Notes: generated by a model not told the origin, from the letters alone. Shown: positions 10,034 through 21,348, numbered from the stretch's first letter. The stretch is DNA of 64,000 nt from Epichloe hybrida (GCA_019022495.1 JAFEKR010000076.1:1-64000), one strand, 5' to 3'. Program-made: numbers and translations.

Positions 10034-11087
10034 CTATCGACAATGCTTCAGAATCCAAGGGTGTTGTTGGACTTGTTCTAGCTTTAGCCGATTTTCGGGA
10101 TTTACTACAAGCAACTAGAAATAGTGTAAGTGCTTTGCAGGATTGTTGAGAGGGTTCGCGGATGCTTACGCCCTTGATGAAACTCGTGGCCTCGACGCTA
10201 AGAAACGACGGTATCTCCATATCTGCCCGGGCAATTCTTCTGCAAGTCATGGCAGGTGTGTCTTCGAACGGTGCCTCGCCAACCAGAAACTCATAGGTTA
10301 GTACGCCGAGAGCCCACAAATCAACTCTGCCGTCGTACGAATTATCCGGGTTCACGGCGGACACCATTTCTGGCGGCAGATAATCGAGTGTTCCGCAATA
10401 AGTCTTCCGGCGATTACCAGGTGCATGCACGCTCCAACCAAAGTCGGAGATCTTGATCTCTCCATGAATACCAATAAGGATGTTCTCAGGCTTGATATCG
10501 CGATGGATTACATGCTTGCGATGCAAGTAACGCAATGCGCTTGCCATCTGGGCTACATAATGTGCCGCTTTTGGTTCGGAAAATCTGTTCGCTTTGCGTA
10601 GATGCTTGTATAACTCGCCGCGACCGGCGAACTCGAGAATAAGAAAAATGCGCTTTCTATCGTGAAAATGACCATATAGCCTCAAAATATTAGGATGTCT
10701 AAGATTGCTCTGAATTTCAATCTCACGCTGCACCTGCTTCTCAACGCGGCTTTGTTGCAACTCGTTCTTGTGCAGAACCTTTAATGCGCATACAAAACCA
10801 CTACTGCGCTCGCGTGCCAGGTACACACGGCCAAACTTGCCCTTGCCCAGCGGTTTGCCGATCTCGAACATTCCCAAGTGCAGCATATTTGTAGCAGGCT
10901 GTTTGCTGAGTCGTGCAAGTCCGTCTTGCATTGCAGGTTTCCCATGCGTCTCGACACCGGAATTGTTTCGACTCGGCGGTTTCGAGAGCAACGCCTGGCG
11001 GGCGGTCGTCGAAGCGGTGTCTTTTTTCTGGCATTGTACGGCGGCTTTCGGTAGTTTTGGTGGAGTTGAAACACTAAACGATACCAC
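10034..11087 (-). CDS. Aurora-like serine/threonine protein kinase, 332 aa
   Basis: Two exons, 11087-10170 and 10114-10034, flank a 55-bp intron (GTAAGC donor). The joined product has a 70-residue basic tail and then a full kinase domain: [10 protein letters not shown] at 81-90, Lys103 in [14 protein letters not shown] at 195-202, DFGWS at 215-219, and an Aurora-type activation loop with Thr229 before the [12 protein letters not shown] signature. The second exon supplies the C-lobe end ([20 protein letters not shown]) and a stop, matching Aurora/Ipl1 kinases. Aurora kinase is normally a single essential mitotic gene, so a subtelomeric copy is probably a duplicate or lineage-specific relative. 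Catalytic residues look intact, so activity is plausible. Confidence 0.85.
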
Positions 11088-12686
11088 TGCTGGGCTGATT
11101 TTTATCTATCTAGGTTAGCTCCAAAGCAGATGTTTTGTACAAATTATGTCATGGAATTACCTTTGCTATGCAATCCTGACTGGCAGCGTCACTGATGTAC
11201 AGCTGCTGAAGGTGAGCCTCAATGCCACGAGTTGCCATTTTCTATTCTGACATGGGACGGATATGGGCGATGAATAATAATGGAACTTAGAGAGACTGAA
11301 CTGGGTCGGGACCTCCTTGAAATCCGGGGTTTATTTGTTCGGGTGTGGAGAAACCGTTGCGCAGCAACAAGGCTCCAGCTGTTGTCGCTTTTGTGGGGGG
11401 TTCGGTTAGGTGAGAACTTGCTTCCGCCCGTTGGCTTGGGAGAGCAAACTAACCCTGCGTGGAGTTAGTCTGCTTTTGTGGATGAACGTTGGTTTATAGA
11501 TTAAGTGAACCCACCTGTTAAGCATATGCTTATTTATCACAGGTACTATAATAGAGGTGCGTACTTCCCTTTTTGGCTGTCGAGGGCGTCAATTCAAGTT
11601 TTGCATATCAGCCGTTATATCTAGCAATGGTTCTTGTGCCTGCTTACCCGTTGTACCGCCTGCAGATTCGCGGTAAAGCAGTCAACGCGCAGTGCATAGT
11701 CTTGAAAGAGCAACGAATCCTTAAGAAAGTTGATATAAAAAAGAAGAAGAAGAAGAAGATGCGTTCATATGCCGGGCGCGTGGTGATTAAGCCCGGCGTA
11801 GGCATCGCGCAGTGGTCTAGGGCAAGAAAACTTCTGCAGGCGCCTTTTTGAGTGCCTGGAGGAAGAAATCGATGGAAGAGAGTGGGGTGTAGATATTCGT
11901 TTTAAAGGTGATCGAGAAGCGTTTGACAGTTGACTCCTCTGTATGTTTTCCCCTTTCATGGGTTGAGACACTAAATACAACGAGGCAATGTAATTGGAAG
12001 ACCTCGGTAGACTTGTCAAACAAAGTTTGGCGAAAGTCGCAACGGGAACTCGTCAACTTTATACCCGCCAACAGTGGAGGTCGGCTACGCCCTATTGAGC
12101 TATGGGTTGTCGGCGTTCCAGAAGGCGTCAGCATCTATAAGGGAGCTTACTCTGCTGTTGAAATTTCCTGCACTTCTGTACCTTGATACTACCAGGTGGT
12201 TCGGCGAAGATGGTTCGGCGGCGGTGGTCCAGCGTTGTGGACCAATGCCAGTGGCTCGGTGAAAACGGCCCAGCGAGAGTCCATTGTAGATAGCTCATCA
12301 CGCTCCTGGCTCAGTAGAACAAAGGCCAGCAGAGGCGCAACCTAGTGCACAAAATCACGTTGCAAGGTGACTCGGTGCACGGCGACTCGCAAAGTTAAGG
12401 AGCTGCGTGAGGCGTCACGTCTCAGTACAACGAGTCAGGAGTGAGGAGGTTGAGAAGGACTGTCGCATTTGTGAAAAGTAGTACAACAGCGTAATACGCC
12501 ACCACACAATCTGGCATGATAATTAGAGTAAGAGACAAATGAGACCACTGGCAGACCTTGCCTTGTATCAAAGGATGGCTAAAAAAAATGTGGTATTTCG
12601 TCTATTCATTTTGCCCCTTTGAAGTCTTTGGAGCCAACGTCCAATGTCAACGTAGTCTGCTAACACTATGACCTCAACATGTGGCA
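11088..12686. other. 1.6-kb intergenic region
   Basis: It lies between the Aurora-like kinase start and the stop of the DUF7924-like gene. A purine microsatellite (AAG repeats) runs at about 11740-11760. Open frames at 11280-11468, 11573-11851, 11765-12186 and 12784-13059 are short, overlap on both strands and show no domain. I see no RNA gene or transposon end. Confidence 0.45.
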
Positions 12687-14379
12687 CTATGTTTGTGACT
12701 CTATTTCTAGTTGTCCGCCTATTCCAGAATTGGAAGATTGAAACGATTCCGTTGCGGTTGGCCCCTCCACCGCTAGCTGAACCGTGGGAATACGCGCACG
12801 GCTCTTAGAGGAACGCCGGCCCCAAGAATTGTCCGGTGAAATAAGATTTCTGGGGCGTTTAGATCGAGAAATCGGTTCATTGCCACAGCTAGATGTGAGA
12901 CTTGTTGCAAAACTCAAGGATGGGTCTTCGTTCCCCAATATAGTTAGTGCTTGGCTTGGTTTCAGGGTCTCATCGTCAGTCTGCGAAGACTGCAATGCAT
13001 CGGACGTCCTCGGACCGTTTCCAGGGCTGTGGTCGCAGGTACCGGTGATTTGTCCCTGAAGAGAATCATGTGCATCTTGCCAATCCTCGTCTTGCCGCCG
13101 AACTCCTAGACCCAGGTGACGCGAATTCGCGGCCTGAATAAAGTGATCTCGGTAGCGCCTTGCTGAATCCCTAGCGTTTCGAAACGCAGCGGCCCCTTGG
13201 ACAAACGATTCCCGGCTATGTGTTAGAGCGTAGGCCCCTGTTGGAGTCATGTGGTACTCCAGCCGCTCCCCGGTGGGGCTCGGAGCCGTGACATGGTGAG
13301 CATACAGTTGAAGTGTGCCAGTAGCGGGATGATACGTTGAGCTGTAGGTATAAGCATTCCCGTCACATTCTGGGTGGGACTTTCCATAACTCTGTAAAGC
13401 GTGCATGGCACGAGCGCCATATGCTCCGTCGTAGCATGCCTGCCTATGTGCAACCGACGCATTCCCGTCGGGTCCTTTTGCCTCCATGAAGAAATTTGCT
13501 GCCACTGGAACACTGGGGTGCTTCGTAGGAATAACTTTTTGCTTGACCTCGCTGTCGTTTCTTACCTCCACCTCAAGGTCTTCAAGATCAGCGCCATCAA
13601 AGTGATCTGGCTTTGGTCTTACGGCGTTGCTAGTAGTGAGAGGTGCAAGTTCAGTGAAGAGAACATTCTGCTTGCTAGGAATGTTACAACTTCCACAGAT
13701 AATGGGAATGACATCGGCCATGACATCAGATTCGAATACGACATCTTCGTTTTTCCTCTGGAATGTCTCGAATTGTTCCGCCGTGAATTGTGACGGGGAC
13801 AATGACGCACGGCTCTGTTCCAACCGGGCCCTTGCTTCCTCTGTGTTCAATGGTTTGGATTTTCGGTTGTTCATATATACACCGTGGTCGCGAAGGTGTT
13901 GTTCAAACTCCTTCCCATACCTCGATGAGCCGCTTCTAGAAGTCACACTTGTCGCTCTCGTTGATTGCGTCTGTCGACTTTTGGAACTAGACCGAGCATT
14001 TTCCATTATTGAAGGGTTTCGTGTCTTGCTTGAAAACTAATGCACGTTAGTTAGTCGTAAATTAGAACTAGTCGTGCTGTCTTACGTTTCTAAGGCGCTG
14101 CAGATCTGGGCCACCGCGTCTTGAAAATCGAGGGAGATCCTTGGGCAGTGAACCCACGAGGCTGGTTCGTTTTTCTGTTTTTGCCCCTGCGTCGTTCCTC
14201 TGATCCAACTCAAGCAGGACGTTGAGTGTTAGGGGTATCTCGGATAATTCGTCGTAAAAAGCCGGGGGGAATTTGGGAGCGACAACTTGAGTACTTGTCG
14301 ATTTACGCTTCTTTGCGGGGTGGTCGTTTTGCGCGATGTCGTTTCCGATCCGTCGTTTGCGAATTTCTTTACTCGCCAT
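12687..14379 (-). CDS. DUF7924-like conserved fungal protein, 547 aa
   Basis: Two exons, 14379-14086 and 14036-12687, join in phase across a 49-bp intron with a GTAAGA donor and a CTAAC branch site. The N-terminal exon has a basic KRRIGN ... AKKRK stretch, then PRFSRRGGPDLQRLR. The second exon has low-complexity Ser/Arg sequence, then the conserved core: FFMEAKGPDGNASVAHRQAC, GARAMHALQSYG, YTYSSTYHPATGTLQLYAHH and EYHMTPTGAYALTHSRESF. This matches a widespread fungal family I recognise as DUF7924; the E-A-K triad in a beta-strand context recalls PD-(D/E)XK nuclease folds, which is inference. The tail from about residue 390 is Ser-rich and basic. The Met at 14379 is preferred over one at 14430. 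Probably nuclear. Confidence 0.7.
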
Positions 14380-14803
14380 GGGTGATGGCGATGGGAAAGA
14401 TTGACTGACGAGAAGCATAGCCACGGCCAAGGTCGTCGTCGGCGGCCGCCTTAAGAGGCGCCAGGGGAGTCATCCGCAAGCAGCACTATTCGGTGAGAGC
14501 GCATCGTATTCTAATGAGGGGTTTGTGGTTTTGCAGAAGGAAGACGGTTAGCCAACCATTAGCCGCCTGGCGGTAATGTGCAAGGTTTCATGCGTGCAGG
14601 AGCGTGAATGCAAAGCTGCTTCGTTGAAACGCGGAGTTCACGGAATGGACAAATGTACGCACTTGCAAAATGGTTGGTTGAGATTCACCTCAGCCCCGCC
14701 AGTTGTCGCGCTAAACTATATTTGGCAACCCTCTCTTCCCTTCTTTCCCCGCGGCTTTGCTTCTCCTCAATTTCATATACTCTCTTATTACTTGATTTGC
14801 GCC

Positions 14804-15893
14804 ATGACACCATCGTGCCGTGATGAAGGTATGAAGTTTGTCCGTTAAAATATATGCTAAAGCCATCTCACATAAGGTTCATCGCAGGATATCCTTGTCA
14901 ACAGAAGATACCGTGTCGATCGCAGGATTGGAGAAGGAGGCTTTGGTCTTGTCTACGCTGGTACGTTTCTCTTTCCTGTCACGTCTGCTCGGAGCTAATG
15001 TGGGTAAAATAGGGATCGACACCGAGACAAAAGAAGAGGTCGCGATCAAACTCACACCTATACGAGACGGCCCTGAGGCACTTGAATATGAAGCCAAGAC
15101 ATATGCTAAATTGTCTGGCGCCGTTGGCATACCACGAGTCTGGTGGTTTGGCCAAGAAGGTGACTTCTATGTTTTAGTGCACGAACTTCTCGGACCATCT
15201 CTGGAAGACCTCTTTAATTACTGCGATCGGAAATTTTCTCTCAAGACGGTCCTTCTTATTGCTGAGCAAGCTATTCATCGAATTCAGCACATTCATAACA
15301 GAGGCTATCTACACTGTGACATCAAGCCAGACAATTTCCTCCTGGGAGTTGGAAATAATGGCAACATACTTTACACGATTGATTTCGGCCTCGCAAGAAA
15401 TATGGATGCAGCTGAGGGGCATGGGATACGGGACGACCGACCTTTTGGAGGCACTGCTCGGTATGCCAGCCTCAATAATCACAAGGGACTTGGTAGGTTG
15501 CATCCATCAATTACAACGCTCGTACATTAACAGAAAGCAGAACAATCTAGGGGCGATGATCTAGAATCTTTAGGCTATGTGCTTCTGTACTTCGTCCGTG
15601 GCTCGCTGCCGTGGCAGGGCTTAAAGGCATCGACTGATAAGGAGCGAACGGAGTTGATCAAACAAAAGAAGTCAACAATAGACGATCTTTGCAAAGGGCT
15701 TCCAGACGAATTTGCCTCGTACATAGTGTACACTCGATCACTTCAGCATGCCACTAAGCCGAATTACGCGTTCCTTCTCCGACTATTCAACAACTTATTC
15801 GTAGCGCAAGGCTTCCAATACGACAACGTGTTCGATTGGACGGAAAAACTGTATCACGAGCTGCAGAGTACTACGTCTAGGAATGAGGCTTGA
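14804..15893 (+). CDS. Casein kinase 1-like protein kinase, 313 aa
   Basis: Exons 14804-14828, 14877-14960, 15013-15492 and 15541-15893 join in phase across introns of 48, 52 and 48 bp. The product reads MTPSCRDE, then [18 protein letters not shown] (glycine loop 27-32), Lys49 in [20 protein letters not shown] at 160-164, and [18 protein letters not shown], the hallmark of the CK1 family. The catalytic-loop HRD appears as HCD (137-139); Arg is replaced by Cys through a possible C-to-T change, while the catalytic Asp remains. It lacks the long Gln/Pro tail of Yck-type kinases. It starts about 425 bp from the DUF7924-like gene, on the other strand, so the two may share an intergenic promoter. 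Confidence 0.85.
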
Positions 15894-16266
15894 CCCATGC
15901 AAGTGGCTCTGTAGACTAACTACTTTTTTTAAGCGCAAATCATGGTCTCCAACGAGGCGGCCTAAACACGTCACATCTTGTACACTGCAATTAGTATACT
16001 AATAAGTCCACTCAGCTCACGTTTGTCTGTGTCTGAGCACCGAGCCGGGTTGGTTTGGGTTGAGTCAGGGGTCCCGGCATCGACGACCAGTTTGGCTTTG
16101 TGGTTTCTGTGAAAGAGAAACATGGTCACCCGGCACCCGGACAAGCAGCCAGATTTCGCGTACCTCCGTAAAACCGCTCCTCACGTGCTTGGATATGATG
16201 AACTGGTCAGGTCGCCATGATAAAACATTGTCACCGTCAGCAGAGTCAAAAGGCAGCCAGCTTTGT

Positions 16267-16734
16267 TCAATTAGACTGGGTCAAATTTGGAACGTATGTT
16301 GCCCAAACATCCGAGTATATTGGCCGGGTACGTACTGCAACGCTTTGAAACGATAGCTCATCCTCTCCTCGAACAAGACCTCTAGCTTTCCAAAATTTGG
16401 CGTCGTGGCTTATCGAGGCATCGCAAACAGGCTCTCGGGGCTTTGTCGTAAATGGTACATGGGCAATTATGACAGACGCCCTGCGGTGATGATTTTTCGA
16501 ATAATGGGGTACTTTTTTCTCCCAACAAGCACACTTAGGTAGACCGCTGTCGTATGTGCAGCATCTTTCATGTCCACAACGGGCAGCAAACTGCCAGGCT
16601 TCGGTAATATTACACACAGAAACAGAAGAGTCGTTATTGCCGCAAATATAGCCCACGGGACTACATGATGCGTCCGATCCGGGTGCAAAGATGGCGAGGA
16701 CGAGAATCGTGGCGGAGAGCATGGAAAATGCCAT
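16267..16734 (-). CDS. Small secreted cysteine-rich protein, 155 aa
   Basis: A single frame from ATG 16734. Residues 1-22 (MAFSMLSATILVLAIFAPGS) form a clear signal peptide. The mature N-terminal 50 residues hold eight cysteines in the order C-x6-C-x(n)-C-x(n)-C-x4-CC-x(n)-C-x-C, which suggests four disulfides. The C-terminal half is basic and nearly Cys-free, so the frame could include read-through past an unseen intron. No named domain is recognised. The pattern fits an effector-like small secreted protein; that is inference from size, signal peptide and Cys content only. Confidence 0.6.
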   Translation of the reverse strand: MAFSMLSATILVLAIFAPGSDASCSPVGYICGNNDSSVSVCNITEAWQFAARCGHERCCTYDSGLPKCACWEKKVPHYSKNHHRRASVIIAHVPFTTKPREPVCDASISHDAKFWKARGLVRGEDELSFQSVAVRTRPIYSDVWATYVPNLTQSN

Positions 16735-16746
16735 CGTTGACTGCTG

Positions 16747-17494
16747 CTAGAAACTTGCCGCCAATAGTGCGAGGGAAGAAATTAGAGAGAGGTGTAAAAA
16801 GCCAATAGATCTCGAAGCATTGAAATTATAGCTGTCTGCTTGTCCGTCTCCAGCAGCCCCGAGGCCTAAGTGTGTAGTAGCATCGCCCTGAGTCGTTGCA
16901 CTTACTCCCTGAATTCCGATAGTCGCATCATTGGCGGTACTGTATTCAGCCAAATTTGACTAGTCAATAGCGAGAGAACAGTCATACTTTCATCCGGTCT
17001 CCCTTGTGAAATTTCTGGCAGGAGCAGGTACTGGCTGCTAATCGTGGCAAAAGGCGGCATGTCTCAGATATCTCACAACAAAAGCAAATAGGGCACAGCC
17101 ATAACGACCCCTTTTAAAGATTTTACTCGAGTACCTTTTGCAGAGAAGAAGAATTCGATCCGTTTTTGTCGATGAATTGTATGTAGATAGCTTGTAAGGG
17201 TAGACCGTTAGCTGCCTCGACTGCGAACTCAGAAATAGCAGAGAAATTAACGTTATTGGGAGAACCTGTTGATTAAGCCTCTAGGGTTACCATCCAACAC
17301 TAACCGGATTCCACAATGACAATGACGATCCTGGCAGTTTTGCAAATTCAAAGGTCGAAGGCGTTCTATTGTTGTTAGCCTCAACAGGAGAAAACTTCTT
17401 GCGACACCCGATCTAGCGGATTGGAACACAAGTCCAGAAAGGGTATGCTGTCAAGACCAAAGCTGAAGGCCAAAAAGATGGCAAGACTTCGCAT
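16747..17494 (-). CDS. Probable GPI-anchored cell-wall protein gene (possibly degenerate)
   Basis: The C-terminal exon 16959-16747 encodes an Ala/Gly/Thr-rich stretch (GDATTHLGLGAAGDG) ending in a hydrophobic tail, SLISSLALLAASF, typical of a GPI attachment signal. A middle exon, 17265-17135 (GSPNNVNFSAISEFAVEAAN, then a stretch with several Asn-x-Ser sites), joins it in phase across an intron of 175 bp. Upstream, ATG 17494 begins MRSLAIFLAFSFGL, a plausible signal peptide. The link between signal exon and middle exon is not resolved: a 39-bp intron at 17304-17266 is unusually short and the earlier donor is weak. Either a four-exon gene or one damaged near its 5' end. Placement 12 bp from the Cys-rich gene, same strand. 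Confidence 0.45.
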
Positions 17495-18887
17495 GGTCAA
17501 ATGCTTAAAACGCAGGGAAAACGGGAACAAGCAACAGGTATTGATAGTATTCAAAAACTGCAACGTCACTATAAGACGTAACGCAAAGTAGACTGTTTTA
17601 TAGAAAACTATAGAACGATGAAAAAGGCGACATCTCTTTGGCGCAAACTACAATCAGGGGTCTTACTCGTTAATAACTAGTTGATTGGTAACTTATAATG
17701 CAGAAATGCGGAAGTGAGGCCATTGAAAGTACTTGAGGTTATGCAGCATGACGTCCAAAAGTTGCAGGATTACCCTGAACATTGTATGACAGCAAGCAGA
17801 GTCTTTCTTCGCGCTCTCGAGAGAAGCGTTGCGTGGGAAAAAGTCTAGCTCGTCAAGGGAACAAATAACCCTAGGCGTCGGCTAACCAACTTGTCACTAG
17901 AAAAGTAATCCACCACTTGCGTGCTACTTGAATTGTCCCCAAAGACAACCATGGGGATGTTGCACTTTTTTAAGCAACATCCGCGGTATATAGCTTCATC
18001 ATTGCACGATGAAGATGTCGACGGACAAGAAAAGACTCAAGCTGATCAAGTAGAGGAGGAGAGACGCTGGTGCAAGCGTCTGCCAGGAGTTTGTCACCTG
18101 CATGGCGTACGATCTGTCACTCGAGCCTACCAAGAAGTCGGGTTTCGCCCGCCCTCTCCCACTGTTTCCTACGCTTTTCGCGCCGTGAGGGTTCGAATAT
18201 AAGCTGCACTGAAGGAAACAATCTAGACAAATCATTATTATAAGTTGGTTCGGGTCAGATAAGTGCATGATAGCTCATATATCAGCCATGGTTGATTCGC
18301 AGTCAAAGAATATCAAGATTATGATAAACAAAAACAGGCACTTAAGGTCCTAAGGGTGAAGAGCGTCCTATGTAGTTTCTTTCATTCTACCCATGAGTCG
18401 CAGGCTTAGCAGATGCTCATTCAACCAAGTGTCCTCCTTTGCCAAACGACCATACCAATACAAAAGGTATTGTTGCTTCCTGCCTCGTCGTTGAACTCCC
18501 AAAACTTACACCCCCGCTTCAAAACCTCTCTTATCTTGCCTGAAAGTTAGCAATCATTCTATTGTCCAGAATATTTTTTCTCGGCTTCCAGGTAATGGTG
18601 ATGGTACCAGAATGACTATACCACTTTACCAGGAAGCCGTGCTTTCCCTACCAGACAAGCAAGCAATCCAGGAGCGGTATAATAATTCGTATGATTATGA
18701 CGTGGGCCTTTATCACCTTGATATCGTAAAGGTGACCTTTCTTCAAAGAGACGCTGACGGCGTGCGGACTCCACAGAAGTCTTTTGCCTAGGAGAGCCCG
18801 ACGAAGAGCTCATACCACCTTTATGTTGATCTTTGGTTGACGTCACCCACTGAAATAATACCACTACCTCATCGCAAAAAAATTCCT
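17495..18887. other. 1.4-kb intergenic region
   Basis: Open frames at 17921-18202 and 18616-18891 are short, lack domains and conflict with each other across strands. No transposon end, RNA gene or tandem array is evident. It lies downstream of the 668-residue minus-strand gene and upstream of the GPI-type gene. Confidence 0.4.
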
Positions 18888-20894
18888 TCAAATGCTATAG
18901 TGATCCCCGGCCCATTCTCTACCAAACTTACTCGAATCGTACAGCCACGATGACTTATTTTCCAGCTTCGAGACTGGGATCGGCGCGTCTGGAGGTTGTC
19001 CACGCATTTCATGGTAAAGCTTCTTAAGATCCCGCACCTGGTCCGAGCTCTTGGGCATAAGTTCTGTTCCAAAAAGGCTGGCGAACAGCTCCACGGCGTC
19101 AACGTAAACCCCAAAGATGTCATATACATGATCAATATCGGTGTCGGCTAACTCGACATCGTCTGGAAACACTTCATTTGCCACGACGCCCGAAAATTGA
19201 GGCTTATAAGCTTGCCTGGAACGTTGTCCTGCACTAAGCCCACCGACACGGGCAGACTCCTCCAAATCCGAAAGCCCACGATTGGCGCATCTTTTGCGCA
19301 AGTCTTCGAGAAAGTGGGGATTATGGTGTATCATGGCTTCCAAGAATAGATCTTTGGTTGGTTCGATATCCAGCATGTCCCATACAGATTGATAGTTGCC
19401 GGCCATCAGGGCTAGCGCGACCTGTGGTTTTCTTTGCGGTTGTCTGCGAGCAAATTCAAGGTACGTTTCAGGACTAGCTATATTAGGATACCAGAACCAG
19501 CGCGGAATCGCGCTTGGTGGGGTCTCAGGTGTCACTCTGCTAAGGTCGTTGTTCATGAGAAAGCGAGCAACGATGGCGCTCTCGTACTCGTCGGACAGGT
19601 TATCAGCAGGCTGTTTAGACCACCACTTTGCAAACATCGTGTTATGATATATGCCGCGGGTGACACATCGCTCCTCTCGAAGCAGAGGAGTGGGTCGTCT
19701 CAAGCGCTCATATCTATCAAGGTCCCCGTAGAAGGACGCCATGAGAATGAGGATATCTTTGTTGCCCTGGGGTAGATCAAAAGGGAGTGGATTCCACAAA
19801 AGTTCCGTCATCTCAAACGTGGTCTTGCGAGGTATGTTGCGATGCCAGGGATCGTCGGAAGACGTCACCCGATTGTCAGGATAGCCATCATACTCATCGA
19901 TGCCGCAATCCTCGGTGATATTGAAGTAGTCGGAAGCGCATTCACATGTCCTCTCGCTACTGCAGTATGTTTTGGTCCAGGGGTCAAAGTTGTTACCGAC
20001 TGAGGGCTTCTTGAACCTCCGTTTGTAATCAAGGCTGGAGGTCACCGCGGTGTCTCCATTGAGGCCGTATCTTGCAGGGACAGGCTGATCAAGATTGACT
20101 GATCTTGTGTAATCGTCCATGACTAGCCAGCGAACCGGTTGCTTCTGGATATGTTCAAGTATCTCAAGGCACTGACTCTTATCCCTGGCCTCTTCCGCGA
20201 TGGAGATGTCGGGAAGCAAGCCTAGTTCATGATACAGCTCGGGATATCCAGCAACCGCACAAGCTCGTCCAACATTGTATCGCATCTGTGGATACCGAGC
20301 GACAAGCGAGCGATACGTATCCTCGCTCGCTGTGTCCGGATACCATATACAATAGGGGTATTCCTCGGGGTTGCTCATGTCGGGAATAACATTGCTCATT
20401 ATATCCCGGGCGTTGAGCGCCCTTGTGAACTCGGGGTATTGCGGCAAATTGCGCAGCTCTGTAGCAAAGCCTGGGTGATGTCGAATGCCTCGCAATACAC
20501 ACAGTCTGGTGACATAATGAACTTTTGTCATGTCCAAAGGGACACTTTGACCACGAAGCGCTGCTACACAGACCTCATCGCTATACACGTGTGCGGGTAC
20601 GTCGGGCTCAATCCATCCGATATCCCAGCTGCCGGTATCAGGCAATTGATTCCCTGCGTCAGGCTGAGGGCTACTGGAAGTGTCCGACATGAGGGTCTCA
20701 TACAGAGCTGTTGGGTGAGGAAAGATAAAGTCGCAAGATGGGACAAGCGGAGACGAGGAATAATGAGAGAAAGCAGGTGATGCTACGGAGTAACACAATA
20801 AGACCATGAGAAGAAGAAAGAGAAGAGATCCCCCGCAGCAGCGCAAAACTCGATGGCGGGCCGCACCTTCCCCTTCTGTAAAGGTGTGATCCAA
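18888..20894 (-). CDS. Large membrane-anchored hypothetical protein with two related halves, 668 aa
   Basis: One uninterrupted frame from ATG 20894. A single hydrophobic segment at about 24-42 (LLFLLLMVLLCYSVAS) after a short basic stretch suggests a signal anchor or cleaved signal. The rest is soluble and holds two related halves. Each has a CV-x-RGI-x(2)-H/N-x-F/M-A motif (about 132-150 and 420-440), then an IWYPDTASEDTY or FWYPNIASPETY motif, then R-x-P-x(n)-G-x-Y-x(n)-LG/LDI. A Cys-rich patch lies at about 300-330 (CSSERTCECASDYFN). I recognise it as a type of Hypocreales accessory-genome protein but no named domain. The duplicated halves argue for a real, slowly diverging protein. No function is proposed. 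Confidence 0.65.
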   Translation of the reverse strand: MDHTFTEGEGAARHRVLRCCGGSLLFLLLMVLLCYSVASPAFSHYSSSPLVPSCDFIFPHPTALYETLMSDTSSSPQPDAGNQLPDTGSWDIGWIEPDVPAHVYSDEVCVAALRGQSVPLDMTKVHYVTRLCVLRGIRHHPGFATELRNLPQYPEFTRALNARDIMSNVIPDMSNPEEYPYCIWYPDTASEDTYRSLVARYPQMRYNVGRACAVAGYPELYHELGLLPDISIAEEARDKSQCLEILEHIQKQPVRWLVMDDYTRSVNLDQPVPARYGLNGDTAVTSSLDYKRRFKKPSVGNNFDPWTKTYCSSERTCECASDYFNITEDCGIDEYDGYPDNRVTSSDDPWHRNIPRKTTFEMTELLWNPLPFDLPQGNKDILILMASFYGDLDRYERLRRPTPLLREERCVTRGIYHNTMFAKWWSKQPADNLSDEYESAIVARFLMNNDLSRVTPETPPSAIPRWFWYPNIASPETYLEFARRQPQRKPQVALALMAGNYQSVWDMLDIEPTKDLFLEAMIHHNPHFLEDLRKRCANRGLSDLEESARVGGLSAGQRSRQAYKPQFSGVVANEVFPDDVELADTDIDHVYDIFGVYVDAVELFASLFGTELMPKSSDQVRDLKKLYHEMRGQPPDAPIPVSKLENKSSWLYDSSKFGREWAGDHYSI

Positions 20895-21110
20895 GAGAAC
20901 TCTGCAGTGGAACGCAAATTTCTCACCGGGCTAGGCAGCACGCCCTATAATATCCCGACGGTCACCGTAATAATCACGGTGCAGTGGCAGGCATGCCCTG
21001 TAATATAAGTACAGTACTATTGGACTATGGGTCGACAAATTTCCAAAGGACCTCCGCTCCTCCGCCCTAGAAGGTTGATCCGCGCTTCTACGCGAGCTAT
21101 GGAGTACGTA

Positions 21111-21348
21111 CAGTCTAACCCCTGAATGATTTTACACGAGGTACATGACTAGGGGTAACAAGCCAATGAAAAGTTACTAGGCGGGGTAAAAGATACTTAA
21201 GATTATATGTCTTTCACTAGTACTACTAAGTACCCTTTTACCCCTGTAATATCCCTAACAGCTCCACTCATGCTAGCCACTCACAGCTGATAGTGACTGC
21301 CCCGCGTGGGGCTTGTAGCGAGTGTAAAATCATTCAGGGGTTAGACTG
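21111..21348. mobile_element. pogo/Fot1-type MITE, 238 bp (copy 1)
   Basis: Bounded by perfect inverted repeats beginning CAGTCTAACCCCTGAATGAT and running about 27 bp (21111-21137 and 21322-21348). TA flanks both ends (21109-21110 and 21349-21350), the target duplication of Tc1/mariner-pogo elements, and CAGT is the usual pogo-type terminus. No coding capacity. A second, more diverged copy in inverted orientation lies at 25434-25639, so the two bracket the LysM effector region. Confidence 0.75.

Noticed and set aside
11573..11851. 92-codon frame with poly-Lys
   Set aside because: Created by the AAG microsatellite; the minus-strand frames here conflict and none shows a domain.
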